Assembly: GCA_016219285.1 (NCBI GenBank)
Contig: JACRNJ010000043.1
Location: forward strand, 1-43,989
Direction of reading: 5' to 3'
DNA: 43,989 nucleotides
DNA from: Deltaproteobacteria bacterium
GTDB taxonomy: Bacteria > Desulfobacterota > GWC2-55-46 > UBA9637
Shown here: piece by piece, positions 1 through 7,552 of the stretch
Layout: every line of letters begins with the position of its first letter
Position numbering within the stretch: position 1 is the first letter of the stretch
Notes under the pieces: generated by a model
What the model was told of the DNA's origin: nothing
Databases searched by the model: none
Seen by the model: only the letters and a program-made list of their open reading frames with translations
Translations under genes and position numbers: made by a program

Positions 1-132
1 AGACGAAGGACACGGCCTATAGGGGTGTTTACCAATAGGGAGAGTGTTGAAAGGATTGTCTTTGCTGTTTTTCACTATTTGAATGTCAACTGGGAGAATA
101 ACCCTCTGAATGAATTTACACATAGGTATTGA
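1..132 (+). mobile_element. IS256-type transposase, C-terminal end (partial)
   Basis: The window opens inside a reading frame that runs 43 codons to TGA at 130-132. The tail reads RRRTRPIGVFTNRESVERIV, then a short helix and an NPLNEFTHRY ending. This fits the C-terminus of IS256/MULE-type DDE transposases, which end in an R-R-T-(R/K)-x-(I/V/M)-G-x-F-x-N-x-E-S block. The catalytic core lies outside the window. The IS end should fall in the 43 bases before the argC stop codon, so the element is inserted directly downstream of argC. The family call rests on the tail only. Confidence 0.7.
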
Positions 133-175
133 CATTACCACAGACCCCAAAAATATTGATTTTTACAGCAGACCG

Positions 176-1255
176 TTACACAGACAATGGCGGCATAACA
201 AGACCGGTTGTTTCAGGAATGCCCAGCATTATATTCATATTCTGAACAGCCTGACCCGATGCCCCCTTGACTAGGTTGTCAATTGCTGTGATGACAATCA
301 AACGGCCTGTCCGCTCATCTACCTTGAATCCTATGTCGCAGAAATTAGAACCCTTCACCTGTGATATATTCGGATAAATTCCATCCGGCAGGATGCGGAC
401 AAAAAACTCACCGTTGTAATATTTTTTATAAGTATCAAAAACCATTTCCTTTTGACCCTGGGCTTTTGACCCCTGCTTACTGACTGCCGGGGCAGGCTTT
501 TGACTTTTGATCGATGTATATATCGTGCTTAATATGCCCCTGTTGACAGGTAAAAGATGCGGTGTAAATGTTATTTTTATATCTTTTCCGGCAATTAAAC
601 TTATTTCCTGTTCGATCTCAGGCATATGGCGATGTTCGCCCACTTTGTATGCCTTGAATCCTTCATTTACTTCCGCAAATGATGTATCCAAAGATGCTGC
701 CCTTCCAGCGCCTGAAATACCGCTTTTTGAATCTATAATAATACCATCGGTGTCTATAATGCCTGCCTTTAAAAGAGGCGCCAGAGCGAGTATTGCGCCA
801 GTTGGATAGCAGCCAGGGTTTGCAATTAATTCTGCATGTTTTATCTTGTCCCGGTAAAGCTCTGAAAGGCCGTAAACAGCCTTTTTCAATAGTCCTTTTG
901 CTATATGCTTGCCATACCATGCCTCATAGATATCTGCATCCTTGAGACGGAAATCTGCGCTTAAATCTATAACCCTTTTCCCATTTTTAATGAGGTTTGG
1001 CACTATTTCCATTGACGTATGGTGAGGAAGGGCTGAGAAGATAATATCTGCCTTTTGAAGTGAGGTAGAGTTTGCATGGTCTTCAAATGCCAGTTTAGAA
1101 AGCCTGTTTAGGCCAGGGAAGACCTCTTCAATCTTGCACCCCTTGTGCTGTCGCGAGGTTATGGTAAGCACTTCCACAAAATGGTGGTTTCCCAAAATCC
1201 TTAAAAGCTCAAAACCTGTATAACCACTTCCGCCAAATATTGCGACCTTTATCAT
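176..1255 (-). CDS. argC: N-acetyl-gamma-glutamyl-phosphate reductase
   Basis: ArgC makes N-acetylglutamate semialdehyde from N-acetylglutamyl phosphate with NADPH (third step of arginine synthesis, cytoplasmic). The N-terminal NADP-binding loop GGSGYTG is at residues 8-14, and the active-site cysteine lies in NPGCYPTG (Cys149). A GAAGGA ribosome site precedes the ATG. At 359 residues it is slightly long. Residues about 249-268 ([19 protein letters not shown]) look like an insertion in the C-terminal domain and are encoded by a repeat-like stretch (451-510 on the plus strand) with four TCAAAAG-type heptamers and a GC-rich hairpin. The gene lies downstream of rpsI but behind a strong terminator, so it probably has its own promoter in the repeat-rich gap. 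Confidence 0.96.
   Translation of the reverse strand: MIKVAIFGGSGYTGFELLRILGNHHFVEVLTITSRQHKGCKIEEVFPGLNRLSKLAFEDHANSTSLQKADIIFSALPHHTSMEIVPNLIKNGKRVIDLSADFRLKDADIYEAWYGKHIAKGLLKKAVYGLSELYRDKIKHAELIANPGCYPTGAILALAPLLKAGIIDTDGIIIDSKSGISGAGRAASLDTSFAEVNEGFKAYKVGEHRHMPEIEQEISLIAGKDIKITFTPHLLPVNRGILSTIYTSIKSQKPAPAVSKQGSKAQGQKEMVFDTYKKYYNGEFFVRILPDGIYPNISQVKGSNFCDIGFKVDERTGRLIVITAIDNLVKGASGQAVQNMNIMLGIPETTGLVMPPLSV
451..510 (-). repeat. Repeat inserted in frame within argC
   Basis: On the coding strand this stretch carries TCAAAAG twice in tandem, then CCTGCCCC-GGCAGTCAGTAAGCA-GGGG, then TCAAAAG twice more. The GGCAGTCAGTAAGCA part recurs, slightly varied, beside the hairpins in uvrC (23303-23320 and 24608-24626). 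It encodes residues that interrupt an otherwise ordinary ArgC. Confidence 0.6.
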
Positions 1256-1289
1256 AATCTATCCTTCACAACTTCGTAAAAAAATTATC

Positions 1290-1353
1290 TGCTGAGCCTG
1301 TTTCGGACTAAATTAGGGAACCGCTGTGTTCGCTGCGGTTTCTTGGCTCAGCA
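1290..1353. repeat. Nested inverted repeat between argC and rpsI
   Basis: TGCTGAGCC at 1290-1298 pairs with GGCTCAGCA at 1345-1353, and AACCGC (1319-1324) pairs with GCGGTT (1335-1340) inside it. The left edge shares AAAAATTATCTGCTGAG with the coding region of comEC (26265-26285). Confidence 0.6.
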
Positions 1354-1443
1354 TACTTTGCAGTTGCCCAATTTATTGGGCGCATCCTTGCTTAAAGATT
1401 GCAAGGATAAGTTTAAGACGCCGATAAATCGGCAAACTACAAC
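1350..1443 (-). repeat. Core of MITE-like family A, with an extra hairpin
   Basis: Read on the minus strand it follows the middle of the family A element at 20040-20110: GTAGT-TGCCGATTTATCGGCGT, then GCGCCCA-ATAAAT-TGGGC, then AGTATGCT. It differs by an extra hairpin, ATCCTTGC-9 nt-GCAAGGAT (1384-1408), placed in the A/T-rich spacer. No gene is seen in this 333-base gap. Confidence 0.55.
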
Positions 1444-1533
1444 CGCCTTTCATCCGGGTCTTTTTACTTTGCCGTTAAAAGTACGACTTTTCACAATGCT
1501 AATCTCAAGTAGCCATTACATGCTTGGGAAAAG

Positions 1534-1566
1534 AAAAAGGGAAGGCCAGAAGGCCTTCCCTTTTTT
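1534..1566 (-). terminator. Rho-independent terminator (bidirectional) after rpsI
   Basis: AAAAAGGGAAGGCC (1534-1547), an AGAA loop, then GGCCTTCCCTTTTTT (1552-1566). This is a near-perfect GC-rich hairpin with A-tract and T-tract on opposite sides, so it works on both strands. It lies 23 bases past the rpsI stop and separates rplM-rpsI from argC. Confidence 0.88.
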
Positions 1567-1588
1567 GTAGACAATATCAATTCCAATA

Positions 1589-1981
1589 TTACCTCTTTGA
1601 GAACTGGAATCTCTTTCTTGCGCCCTTCTGGCCGTATTTCTTCCTTTCCTTCATTCTTGGGTCTCTGGTAACATATCCTGCTTTTTTGAGCGTCAGTCTG
1701 CTATCAGGGCTTTGCTCTAAAAGCGCCCTTGTAATACCAAGTCTGATTGCGCCTGCCTGGCCGGTTATACCGCCGCCGTATACATTCGCATATATATCAA
1801 ATTTGGTTAAAGTCTTTGTTGCATCCAAAGGCTGTTTGACAATCATCTTAAGTGTCTCTCTGCTGAAATAATCATCCATTGGTTGATCGTTTATTATTAT
1901 CTTGCCGTTTCCTGGCATTAAACGAATCCGTGCCACCGATGTTTTTCTTCTCCCTACTGCTTGATAAGTTGCTTCTGTCAT
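1589..1981 (-). CDS. rpsI: 30S ribosomal protein S9
   Basis: A 130-residue protein of standard S9 length, opening with [14 protein letters not shown] and ending in the basic tail [11 protein letters not shown]. The tail reaches the P-site tRNA in the ribosome. It has a good AAGGAG site before the ATG. It follows rplM by 48 bases on the same strand, the usual L13-S9 operon, and is closed by the terminator at 1534-1566. Confidence 0.98.
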   Translation of the reverse strand: MTEATYQAVGRRKTSVARIRLMPGNGKIIINDQPMDDYFSRETLKMIVKQPLDATKTLTKFDIYANVYGGGITGQAGAIRLGITRALLEQSPDSRLTLKKAGYVTRDPRMKERKKYGQKGARKRFQFSKR

Positions 1982-2029
1982 GAATTACTCCTTCTTCCAA
2001 GTGGTTACACAGATTTAATCATAATTATT

Positions 2030-2455
2030 TCAGATTGCCATTTTTTCAGGTCTTTGAGCCTGATGCGGATGGTTTTCACCGACATAGACCTTAAGTTTCT
2101 TTATCATATCCCGGCCGAGGCTCCCCTTTGGAAGCATACCCCAAACCGCATGTGTTACTACATCTTCCGGTTTTCTTGTTAGACGCTTTCCCAGCGGTTC
2201 TGCCTTTAGCCCATTTGGATACATACTGTGATGATAGTATATCTTGTCTGTGAGTTTTTTGCCGGTTACTGCTATTTTTTCGGCATTTACAACTACCACA
2301 AAATCTCCTGTGTCCATAAATGGCGTATAGGTGGGTTTGTGTTTCCCTCTAAGCACAGTAGCTATATGTGACGCCAGCCTGCCGAGGATTTTCCCCTTGG
2401 CATCCACGATATGCCACTTGGTATTATCTTGTGATTTCACAAATTCAGTCTTCAT
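2030..2455 (-). CDS. rplM: 50S ribosomal protein L13
   Basis: A 141-residue L13 of normal length. Diagnostic blocks include the start [19 protein letters not shown], then [25 protein letters not shown] and AVWGMLPKG. It is an early assembly protein of the large subunit and the first gene of the rplM-rpsI operon. The site before the ATG is weak (GGGGCG). No obvious promoter was picked out in the 43 bases between it and the toxin gene. Confidence 0.98.
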   Translation of the reverse strand: MKTEFVKSQDNTKWHIVDAKGKILGRLASHIATVLRGKHKPTYTPFMDTGDFVVVVNAEKIAVTGKKLTDKIYYHHSMYPNGLKAEPLGKRLTRKPEDVVTHAVWGMLPKGSLGRDMIKKLKVYVGENHPHQAQRPEKMAI

Positions 2456-2498
2456 AATCGCCCCTGCTTTTTAATAATATAATTTTGAATAGTCTACT

Positions 2499-2967
2499 TT
2501 AATGAATTTCAATCTTCTTGTCAAGGGTTTTTTGTTTTTGGGTTTTTTGGTTTTTCTTAAAAATATTGTCATTACATATAAAACCAGAGGCGCCGGAGGC
2601 AATGGCGGATGCTGCCTGTATTGAGTCAGGGGTTTTAAGATTATATTCTGCGCGAAGCCTTGCCGCAAGGTCGGCAATGTTCAGCGTCAAATCAATCCAG
2701 ATAAGATTGGGGTAGGTAGTCAGGAGTGAATAAAACTTGAGAACAAGGCTTTCATTCTTCAGGCGGTATGGCTGAACAAGAATTTCCAATAGTGACAGGG
2801 TTGAGGTTGATGCCCTGATGCGGCCGGACTCAATATCCTTAAAATATCTTATCGCACAAAGGATAATAGCGCGGGTGTTTTTCAACATAATAGATACACA
2901 GGTTGGTATCTATAAAAATATTGCGGCGCCCTTTGAGAAATTTATCAAGGGCTGGTATTGCTACCAA
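2499..2967 (-). pseudogene. PIN-domain (VapC-type) toxin, frameshifted
   Basis: A PIN-domain ribonuclease split by one base. The first frame opens at a likely TTG (2967; GAGGAG lies upstream inside the antitoxin gene, 7-base overlap) and reads ALDKFLKGRRNIFIDTNLCI to DKIF, then stops. The second frame continues as KDIESGRIRA. Removing one T from the TTTT run (plus-strand 2841-2844) joins them into a PIN domain of about 155 residues. The four expected acidic positions are then visible: D in FIDTN, E in LLEIL, D in TPDSIQ and D in CNDNIF. The family cleaves RNA and is held inactive by its partner antitoxin. The single slip in a short homopolymer could be decay, an assembly error or, least likely, programmed. 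Confidence 0.8.
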
Positions 2968-3179
2968 GAAAGACGCTCCTCTTTTATATGCCCTTTCTTA
3001 TAAATCCCCTTGCCGATGCCGGCAAGCGCTTCGCTATATTTTTTTGGTTTGGGAAGGATTATGGTAACATTATCTTTTACCACAACCAAAAGCTTGTCAT
3101 TTGCCTTTACGTGCATTGCCTCCCTGTCTTCTTTAGGAATCACTATTTGGTTTTTAGAACTGAGCCTTACGGTCTGCAT
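2961..3179 (-). CDS. AbrB/SpoVT-type antitoxin
   Basis: A 72-residue protein with an N-terminal swapped-hairpin AbrB domain: VRLSSKNQIVIPKEDREAM, then a V/L-rich strand LLVVVKDNVTIILPKP. The tail (YSEALAGIGKGIYKKGHIKE) is typical of the segment that wraps the PIN toxin. A GAAGGAGG site precedes the ATG. It overlaps the toxin gene, and its promoter has an 11-bp palindrome as expected for autoregulation. It is intact although its toxin is broken. Confidence 0.85.
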   Translation of the reverse strand: MQTVRLSSKNQIVIPKEDREAMHVKANDKLLVVVKDNVTIILPKPKKYSEALAGIGKGIYKKGHIKEERLSW

Positions 3180-3200
3180 ATTTTAGCCTCCTTCAACCTT

Positions 3201-3235
3201 GCTTTACTTTTAGCATAAAAAGTAAAGCGCGTCAA
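3201..3235 (-). promoter_or_regulatory. Promoter and operator palindrome of the toxin-antitoxin operon
   Basis: On the minus strand TTGACG (plus 3230-3235) and TAAAAG (plus 3207-3212) are separated by 17 bases. Between and over them lies a perfect 11-bp inverted repeat, GCTTTACTTTT (3201-3211) and AAAAGTAAAGC (3218-3228). The placement fits binding of the antitoxin or toxin-antitoxin complex to block RNA polymerase. Confidence 0.65.
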
Positions 3236-3521
3236 GAATCCCAAAAATAGACTTTGATTTTTGGGGAATGATAAAAAGGTTCCTCAACACAATCACGCCC
3301 TTCTGCGCCACGTTCACAATCTTTTTCTGCGATGCCATATCGAGGATGTCTTTTGAGGTCAATATATGTCGTAATGGCAAGAAAGTAGGCCTGACCCTCT
3401 TTCCTTCTCGTAAACGGCATGATTACCGGAGGCGAGCCTTCCTGCGGATGCGGGGATGCTCAAAATACCTGCTGTTGATAAGTAAAGCGGAGTCGCCCCC
3501 CCTTTTTCTTTCCTTTTTGGG
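3236..3521. other. Gap without a recognised gene
   Basis: These 286 bases separate the toxin-antitoxin promoter from the methyltransferase promoter. A 62-codon minus-strand frame (3232-3420) exists but resembles nothing I know and has no ribosome site. I see no clear repeat here. It may be a remnant between two accessory modules. Confidence 0.4.
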
Positions 3522-3552
3522 TTGACATAGTTTATCAACCTATGATAGATAA
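3522..3552 (+). promoter_or_regulatory. Methyltransferase promoter with two overlapping dyads; leaderless start
   Basis: TTGACA sits at 3522-3527. Candidate -10 sequences are TAGATA (3546-3551, 18-base spacer) and GATAAT (3548-3553, 20-base spacer). CATAG (3526-3530) mirrors CTATG (3540-3544), and TTATC (3532-3536) mirrors GATAA (3548-3552). The ATG is at 3562 with no Shine-Dalgarno sequence, so transcription probably begins at or just before it. The HTH domain of the product is a natural candidate to bind the dyads. Confidence 0.55.
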
Positions 3553-3561
3553 TTTTTCAAG

Positions 3562-5352
3562 ATGGAAGAGTTAGGACAAAAAATAAGAAGTTTAAGATTG
3601 GGAAAAGGGCTGAGCATAAAAAAACTCTCAACCCTTTTAAAAATAAATTATACCTACATAAGCCATATAGAGCGCGGCAAATCTATTCCCTCAGAGCATC
3701 TTCTCAAAAATATTGCCAAAAAGTTAGGCGCTGATGAAGAAGAACTTGAAATTCTTTCCGGAAAAATCCCTGAGGATATAAAAAAAATTTTTTACGAGTA
3801 TCCAATAGAAGCCCCTGTGCTTATCAGAGATGCCTTGGGCAGTTATGCCGCATTAAAACAACTCTCTTTTTTGAACGATAAAGAAAAACGCCTTGAGCAA
3901 TTTTTTACACCTCTTGATATAGCATCAGGAATGCTTGAGCTTATCTGGGGCAACAAAACTAATCAAAATGCCAGAATAATAGACCCAAGTTGCGGAGACG
4001 GCGTATTTTTAAAGGCAGCAAAAGAAAAAGTGCTTGGGTTTGAATTTTTTGGGTGTGATATAGATTCTGAACACATAAATTCTGTAAAACCTCAAATCCC
4101 TGAAGGTATTTTTATTGCAGGCAATGCACTTGAGGCGCTGTTGCCGCAGGAAGGTTCATTTGATTTTGCAGTAGGCAATCCTCCCTTTAGCGCCCAAGAT
4201 AATCTCGTAACAGATAAATATATTCTCAACAACTATCGTCTTGGTTTCGAAAAAAAAAGGCAGGCAGTAGAAATACTTTTTCTTGAACTGTTTGTTCGCC
4301 TGCTTAAGAGAGGTGGGAAATTTTCTATTATACTGCCGGAAGGTATTTTGTCAGCCAGACCGCATAAATATGTAAGAGATTGGCTGGCGTCAAACACAGT
4401 AATATATTCCATCGTCAGCCTGCCAAGAAACACCTTCAAGAAAACTTCTTCCAAGTGCGTAATTATAAGCGGCGAGAAACTTGTCCCCGAAGGTAGTAAT
4501 CGGGGAAATGCCAATAGCAGCAATTTTGTTAAATATGCAGTTTTTCATGGAGGCAATTTTTCTGAAGCTGTAAATGTGGTTAAGAATAAAAACAAGAATT
4601 CCATTAAACAGGCAGAGCTTATCAATACAGAAGATTGGCGGCCGGAAAATTTGGCATTTATTAAAATGAGACAACTCTGTAAAAAACCGGATTGGGTCTG
4701 TCTTGGGGAACTTGTAAAATTGAGAACGGGTTTTGTGAAGTATGGGAAAGATAGAATTTTTGACTCCAAGCCCAAAAACCGAAGCTGTCAATTAATCGTT
4801 GCAAAAAACTTTCTGCCGGTTACAGGGCTTGACTTGGATAAAGCAAGAAATTTTATTGATGCGGATAATTCTTCATTTTCTATAAAGGCTAAAATAAACA
4901 ATGGAGAAATACTTTTTGTCAGGGTTGGGGTGGGATGCTGCGGGCGGGTAGCTGTTTTTGATGGGGATAATGATGTACAGGCAGATGATTGGATACATAT
5001 CTTGACTCCACAACAAGGGGTGGACCCGTGGTATATAACTTCATGGATGGCAAGTTCATATGAACAGCGATTAATAAGACTGATCTCTCATGGTGTCGGA
5101 ACTGTGAGCATTTCAAAGTCAAGTCTTGGGCAGTTGTTGATTCCAAGACTTGATAAAAATACGGAAGAAGATATTGCAGGGATTTTTAAGGCATTTACCA
5201 AACAACAAATTCAATACGATTTATGGGTTGATGTTTTAGACGAGATATTCGGAAAGCATATTAAAAATCTGGCGGTGTTAGTTCCTCTCCCCACAGTAAA
5301 AAGACAGCATCCTCTTCAACACCATCAATATCAATCCCAACCAAGTATATAA
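3562..5352 (+). CDS. HTH-fused type II N6-adenine DNA methyltransferase
   Basis: A 596-residue DNA methyltransferase. Residues 1-60 form an XRE-type helix-turn-helix (LGQKIRSLRLGKGLSIKKLS). The catalytic part has EQFFTP (112-117), SAM-binding motif I DPSCGDGVF (141-149) and the adenine-specific motif IV NPPF (206-209), the gamma-type order. The C-terminal half resembles an HsdS-like target-recognition region (YITSWMASSYEQRLIRLISHG). The HTH suggests it also acts as the controller of its operon. Residues about 306-318 are encoded by a family C hairpin. The last 25 or so residues are low-complexity and run antisense to the end of the convergent restriction-enzyme frame (92-base overlap), so the true C-terminus may have been altered. 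Confidence 0.88.
   Translation: MEELGQKIRSLRLGKGLSIKKLSTLLKINYTYISHIERGKSIPSEHLLKNIAKKLGADEEELEILSGKIPEDIKKIFYEYPIEAPVLIRDALGSYAALKQLSFLNDKEKRLEQFFTPLDIASGMLELIWGNKTNQNARIIDPSCGDGVFLKAAKEKVLGFEFFGCDIDSEHINSVKPQIPEGIFIAGNALEALLPQEGSFDFAVGNPPFSAQDNLVTDKYILNNYRLGFEKKRQAVEILFLELFVRLLKRGGKFSIILPEGILSARPHKYVRDWLASNTVIYSIVSLPRNTFKKTSSKCVIISGEKLVPEGSNRGNANSSNFVKYAVFHGGNFSEAVNVVKNKNKNSIKQAELINTEDWRPENLAFIKMRQLCKKPDWVCLGELVKLRTGFVKYGKDRIFDSKPKNRSCQLIVAKNFLPVTGLDLDKARNFIDADNSSFSIKAKINNGEILFVRVGVGCCGRVAVFDGDNDVQADDWIHILTPQQGVDPWYITSWMASSYEQRLIRLISHGVGTVSISKSSLGQLLIPRLDKNTEEDIAGIFKAFTKQQIQYDLWVDVLDEIFGKHIKNLAVLVPLPTVKRQHPLQHHQYQSQPSI
4479..4512 (+). repeat. Family C hairpin within the methyltransferase gene
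   Basis: TCCCCGA (4484-4490), a 9-nt loop AGGTAGTAA, and TCGGGGA (4500-4506). The left flank CTTGTCCCC matches the intergenic copy at 30324-30332 exactly. It encodes LVPEGSNRGNA in frame. Confidence 0.6.
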
Positions 5353-5866
5353 ACAAGTTAGTAAAACTGAAAGAACATTGCAACCGTCTCTGAGCCTTTG
5401 AATCTATCTTTGGATTTAAGGTGATAATAGTCGGTTTTTTATTCCTTAATTCTGATAATTTTTCCTGTATACGTTTGCGGGCAGCCTCCGGTGATATGCT
5501 TCTATCTTTTATAAGACTGTCCAATTCCCTTATGTTTTCTGCGGTCAGAGGCTTCCATATCTTTTTCCACTTATCAGGAGAAATAACAGCCTCCACTATT
5601 TTCACAATTTTCTTTTTATTGGCTTCACTTTTCCAAAAACCGACTATAAGGGTAAATTGCTGCTGAATCTGAAATTGTCTTAAAGCGTCTCAAAAATATA
5701 CCGAACCTCTCCATTTTGCTGTTTTTATAGAGATTGGGCCGCCTTTTGGATTAGGATTCAGTTTTTCAGGAATATCCCATTCGCTGGTGTAGTAAATATC
5801 AAAGAAGATTTTTTTCAGCCAATCTTCAAACTTGAAACCGTGTGCTTGTCGTTCATTTCTCAGCAT
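5261..5866 (-). pseudogene. Probable type II restriction endonuclease with an in-frame TGA
   Basis: One frame of 201 codons from ATG 5866 to 5261, interrupted only by TGA at codon 59 (plus 5690-5692). Upstream of it reads FKFEDWLKKIFF, SEWDIPEKL and GGPISIKTAKW. Downstream reads DALRQFQIQQQFTLIVGFW, then a helical region and QRRLQCSFSF. The WDIP...SIKTAK spacing and the 'DALRQF...FTLIVGFW' strand-helix pattern look like a PD-(D/E)xK nuclease of restriction type. Its tail-to-tail position beside an adenine methyltransferase supports a restriction partner. I cannot name its specificity. If the stop is real, the cell keeps the methylase without the nuclease. The segment after the TGA could be translated alone from GTG 5605, but it would lack the catalytic part. 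Confidence 0.6.
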
Positions 5867-5936
5867 ATGAATCTATACTACTTTTGATATGTGGAGGCAA
5901 TAGGTTTTTTCGGCGACTGTTGTTGAATAAGAACAG

Positions 5937-7280
5937 CTATGCCGTTCTCTTCAATATCTCTCTTGCCGCAACAACTCCGGACACTGCCGCATGGATAATC
6001 CCTCTGGTAATGCCTGCGCCATCGCCTGCTGCAAACAAATTTTTAACCTCTGTTTCAAGATTATTTGTAAGTTTGAGCCTCATTGAATAGAACTTTACCT
6101 CTGCGCCGTAGAGGAGGGTAGATGTTGAATAAACACCTGGCACAATTTTATCAAGGGCCTCAAGCATTTCAAGGATGTCTGATATGTAGCGGTAAGGGAT
6201 TGCAAAGGAAAGGTCGCCGGGTGTTGTATCTGCCAGTGTCGGTTTGACGCTCCCTTTTTTTATCCTGTCAGGCGTAGACCTTCTGCCTTGCAGCAGGTCT
6301 CCGAGTCTCTGAACAATAATGCCTTCGCCGAGGAGATTGACAAGTTTTGCAATATACTGGCCATAGGCAATCGGCTCATGAAACGGCTCGGTAAATGTTG
6401 TGGAGGCAAGGATTGCAAAGTTTGTGTTGTTGGTCTTTTTTGTAGAAAAGCTGTGACCGTTGACTGTGCAGAAATCTTTGTGTTTTTCTTTTACCACAAC
6501 ACCGTAAGGATTCATGCAAAATGTCCTTACCAAGTCGTCAAACCGCTTGGAATAAAAGAGGAGTTTTGCCTCATGCATCACATCAGTTACAGGCCTCATG
6601 ATGGATGCGGGCACCTCAACCCTTACGCCTATATCCACAGGGTTATTGCCGGTGGAAAGACAGAGTTTTTTTGATTCCCCGCTCAGCCAGTACGAACCGC
6701 TCCTGCCCGGTGCAAGAATGATAAAATCTCATAGAAACTCTCTGCCGTCACCGGTCTTCACACCGGCTGCTTTATGGTCTTGCTTAAATATCTCAACTGC
6801 TTCGGCGTTGAATTGAATGTCAATCTTTGTGTTTATTTCTTGTCTTAGATTTTTTAGAAGGGAAAAGCACCTGTCTGTGCCGAGGTGCCTTATTTTAAAA
6901 GGGAGAAGTCTTAAGCCGTTTCTTGCCGATATCTCTTCCAGCCTTTTTACCTCTTCTTCGTTTGTGCCGTGCAGTTCATCAGGGGCGCCATATTTTAGAA
7001 AAATTTTATCAACATAAGTTATCAGGGATTCAAGTTCGTCTTCTCTAATATACTCGTTTAAAAATCCTCCAACGGCTGCTGATAAATTGAGCTTGCCGTC
7101 GCTGAATGTGCCTGCCCCGCCCCAGCCCTGAAAGATGTCGTTGGGTTTTCTATCAGGCAAATCGTCTCCCTTTTCCAGAAGAAGAATTTTTAGATTCTTC
7201 TTGGCTGAAATAAGTTCAAGCGCCGCAAATATACCGGCAGGCCCTGCGCCAACTATGATAACATCATAGCTATTATTCAT
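5937..7280 (-). pseudogene. FAD-dependent dehydrogenase (COG2509-like) with an in-frame TGA
   Basis: The frame from ATG 7280 (MNNSYDVIIVGAGPAGIFAA, the FAD dinucleotide fold) to 5937 totals 447 codons with one TGA (plus 6729-6731). The sequence stays homologous across it: GDGREFL, stop, DFIILAPGRSGSYWL. The N-terminal half shows GWGGAGTFSDGKL. The C-terminal half shows IGVRVEVPASIM, FCMNPYGVV and the closing FAD motif NLFAAGDGAGITRGI. All fit the uncharacterised FAD-dependent dehydrogenase family. The natural product, about 450 residues, is soluble; its substrate is unknown. Either the gene is newly dead, or the stop is read through, or the base is an error. An upstream ATG (7349) would add residues encoded by a palindromic repeat and is less likely. 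Confidence 0.8.
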
Positions 7281-7291
7281 TGTTTTAAACC

Positions 7292-7324
7292 GTAAAATAG
7301 CGATTGAAACACTCGCTATTTTAC
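7292..7324. repeat. Hairpin with 12-bp perfect stem and 9-nt loop
   Basis: GTAAAATAGCGA (7292-7303), loop TTGAAACAC (7304-7312), TCGCTATTTTAC (7313-7324). On the minus strand the loop is GTGTTTCAA, close to the loops of the GC-stem hairpins in uvrC. It lies 11 bases upstream of the FAD dehydrogenase start. Confidence 0.8.
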
Positions 7325-7331
7325 AAACCTG

Positions 7332-7399
7332 CGATTTGGAGCGAGGCAACCGTGTTGCCGTTTGTTTTTACGCCGACACGGTCTGCTTGCTCCAAATCG
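7332..7399. repeat. 68-bp palindromic element (second copy lies inside a gene at 35295)
   Basis: CGATTTGGAGC (7332-7342) pairs with GCTCCAAATCG (7389-7399). Inside, the arms continue as imperfect ACCGTG/CACGGT stems. Its reverse complement matches plus strand 35293-35355, within the CoA-activase gene, over nearly its whole length, including TGTCGGCGTA and ACGGCAACACGGTTGCCT. Confidence 0.8.
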
Positions 7400-7423
7400 G
7401 TGAACATACGGCTCGTCGTAAAT

Positions 7424-7470
7424 AACACACCCCTTTAGTCCCCTCTCGAGAGGGGATTTAGGGGTGTGTT
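7424..7470. repeat. Long palindrome, C/G-rich
   Basis: AACACACCCCT (from 7424) mirrors AGGGGTGTGTT (to 7470), and TCCCCTCTC (7439-7447) mirrors GAGAGGGGA (7448-7456). Only the middle AT-rich part differs between the arms. It is the third of five palindromes in a row. Confidence 0.75.
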
Positions 7471-7488
7471 GTCTAACAGGCAACTTGC

Positions 7489-7515
7489 CCTTGACAGGTG
7501 AAACGTCTGTCAAGG
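7489..7515. repeat. Inverted repeat CTTGACAG...CTGTCAAG
   Basis: CTTGACAG and CTGTCAAG flank GTGAAACGT-like spacer sequence. The arms resemble the terminal repeat of family B (CCCTTGACAAATTAT) in their first bases. Confidence 0.6.
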
Positions 7516-7524
7516 ACTTGCCAG

Positions 7525-7552
7525 TTTACCCAAAAATCTATTTTTGGGTAAA
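7525..7552. repeat. Solo palindrome related to family A ends
   Basis: TTTACCCAAAAAT (7525-7537) and ATTTTTGGGTAAA (7540-7552) are separated by two bases. It resembles the TTAACCCAAAAAATGCA ends of family A and lies just past the stop of the XRE gene. No T-tract follows, so it is not a classical terminator. Confidence 0.7.

Noticed and set aside
3232-3420. 62-codon minus-strand frame as a gene
   Set aside because: No ribosome site, no recognisable domain, and it runs through the toxin-antitoxin promoter region.
5600-5645. A frameshift in the restriction-enzyme frame at a T run
   Set aside because: Recounting the run (five bases) shows the frame is continuous; the only interruption is the TGA at codon 59.
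5690-6731. Reassignment of UGA to a sense codon (for example glycine)
   Set aside because: Several intact genes here end in TGA at the expected family length (PP-loop gene, larE, mreC, acpS, the 102-residue protein), so TGA is a normal stop in this genome.
6690-6731. Selenocysteine at the FAD dehydrogenase TGA
   Set aside because: Only a 4-bp ACCG/CGGT stem lies downstream. I see no convincing SECIS hairpin, and the position is not a known catalytic cysteine of the family.
7292-7324. CRISPR repeat, because of the ATTGAAAC word in the loop
   Set aside because: It occurs once, with no regular spacers, no array and no cas genes in the window.
7316-7513. 65-codon minus-strand frame upstream of the FAD gene
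   Set aside because: It is made of palindromic repeats (7332-7399, 7424-7470), so its openness reflects repeat sequence.
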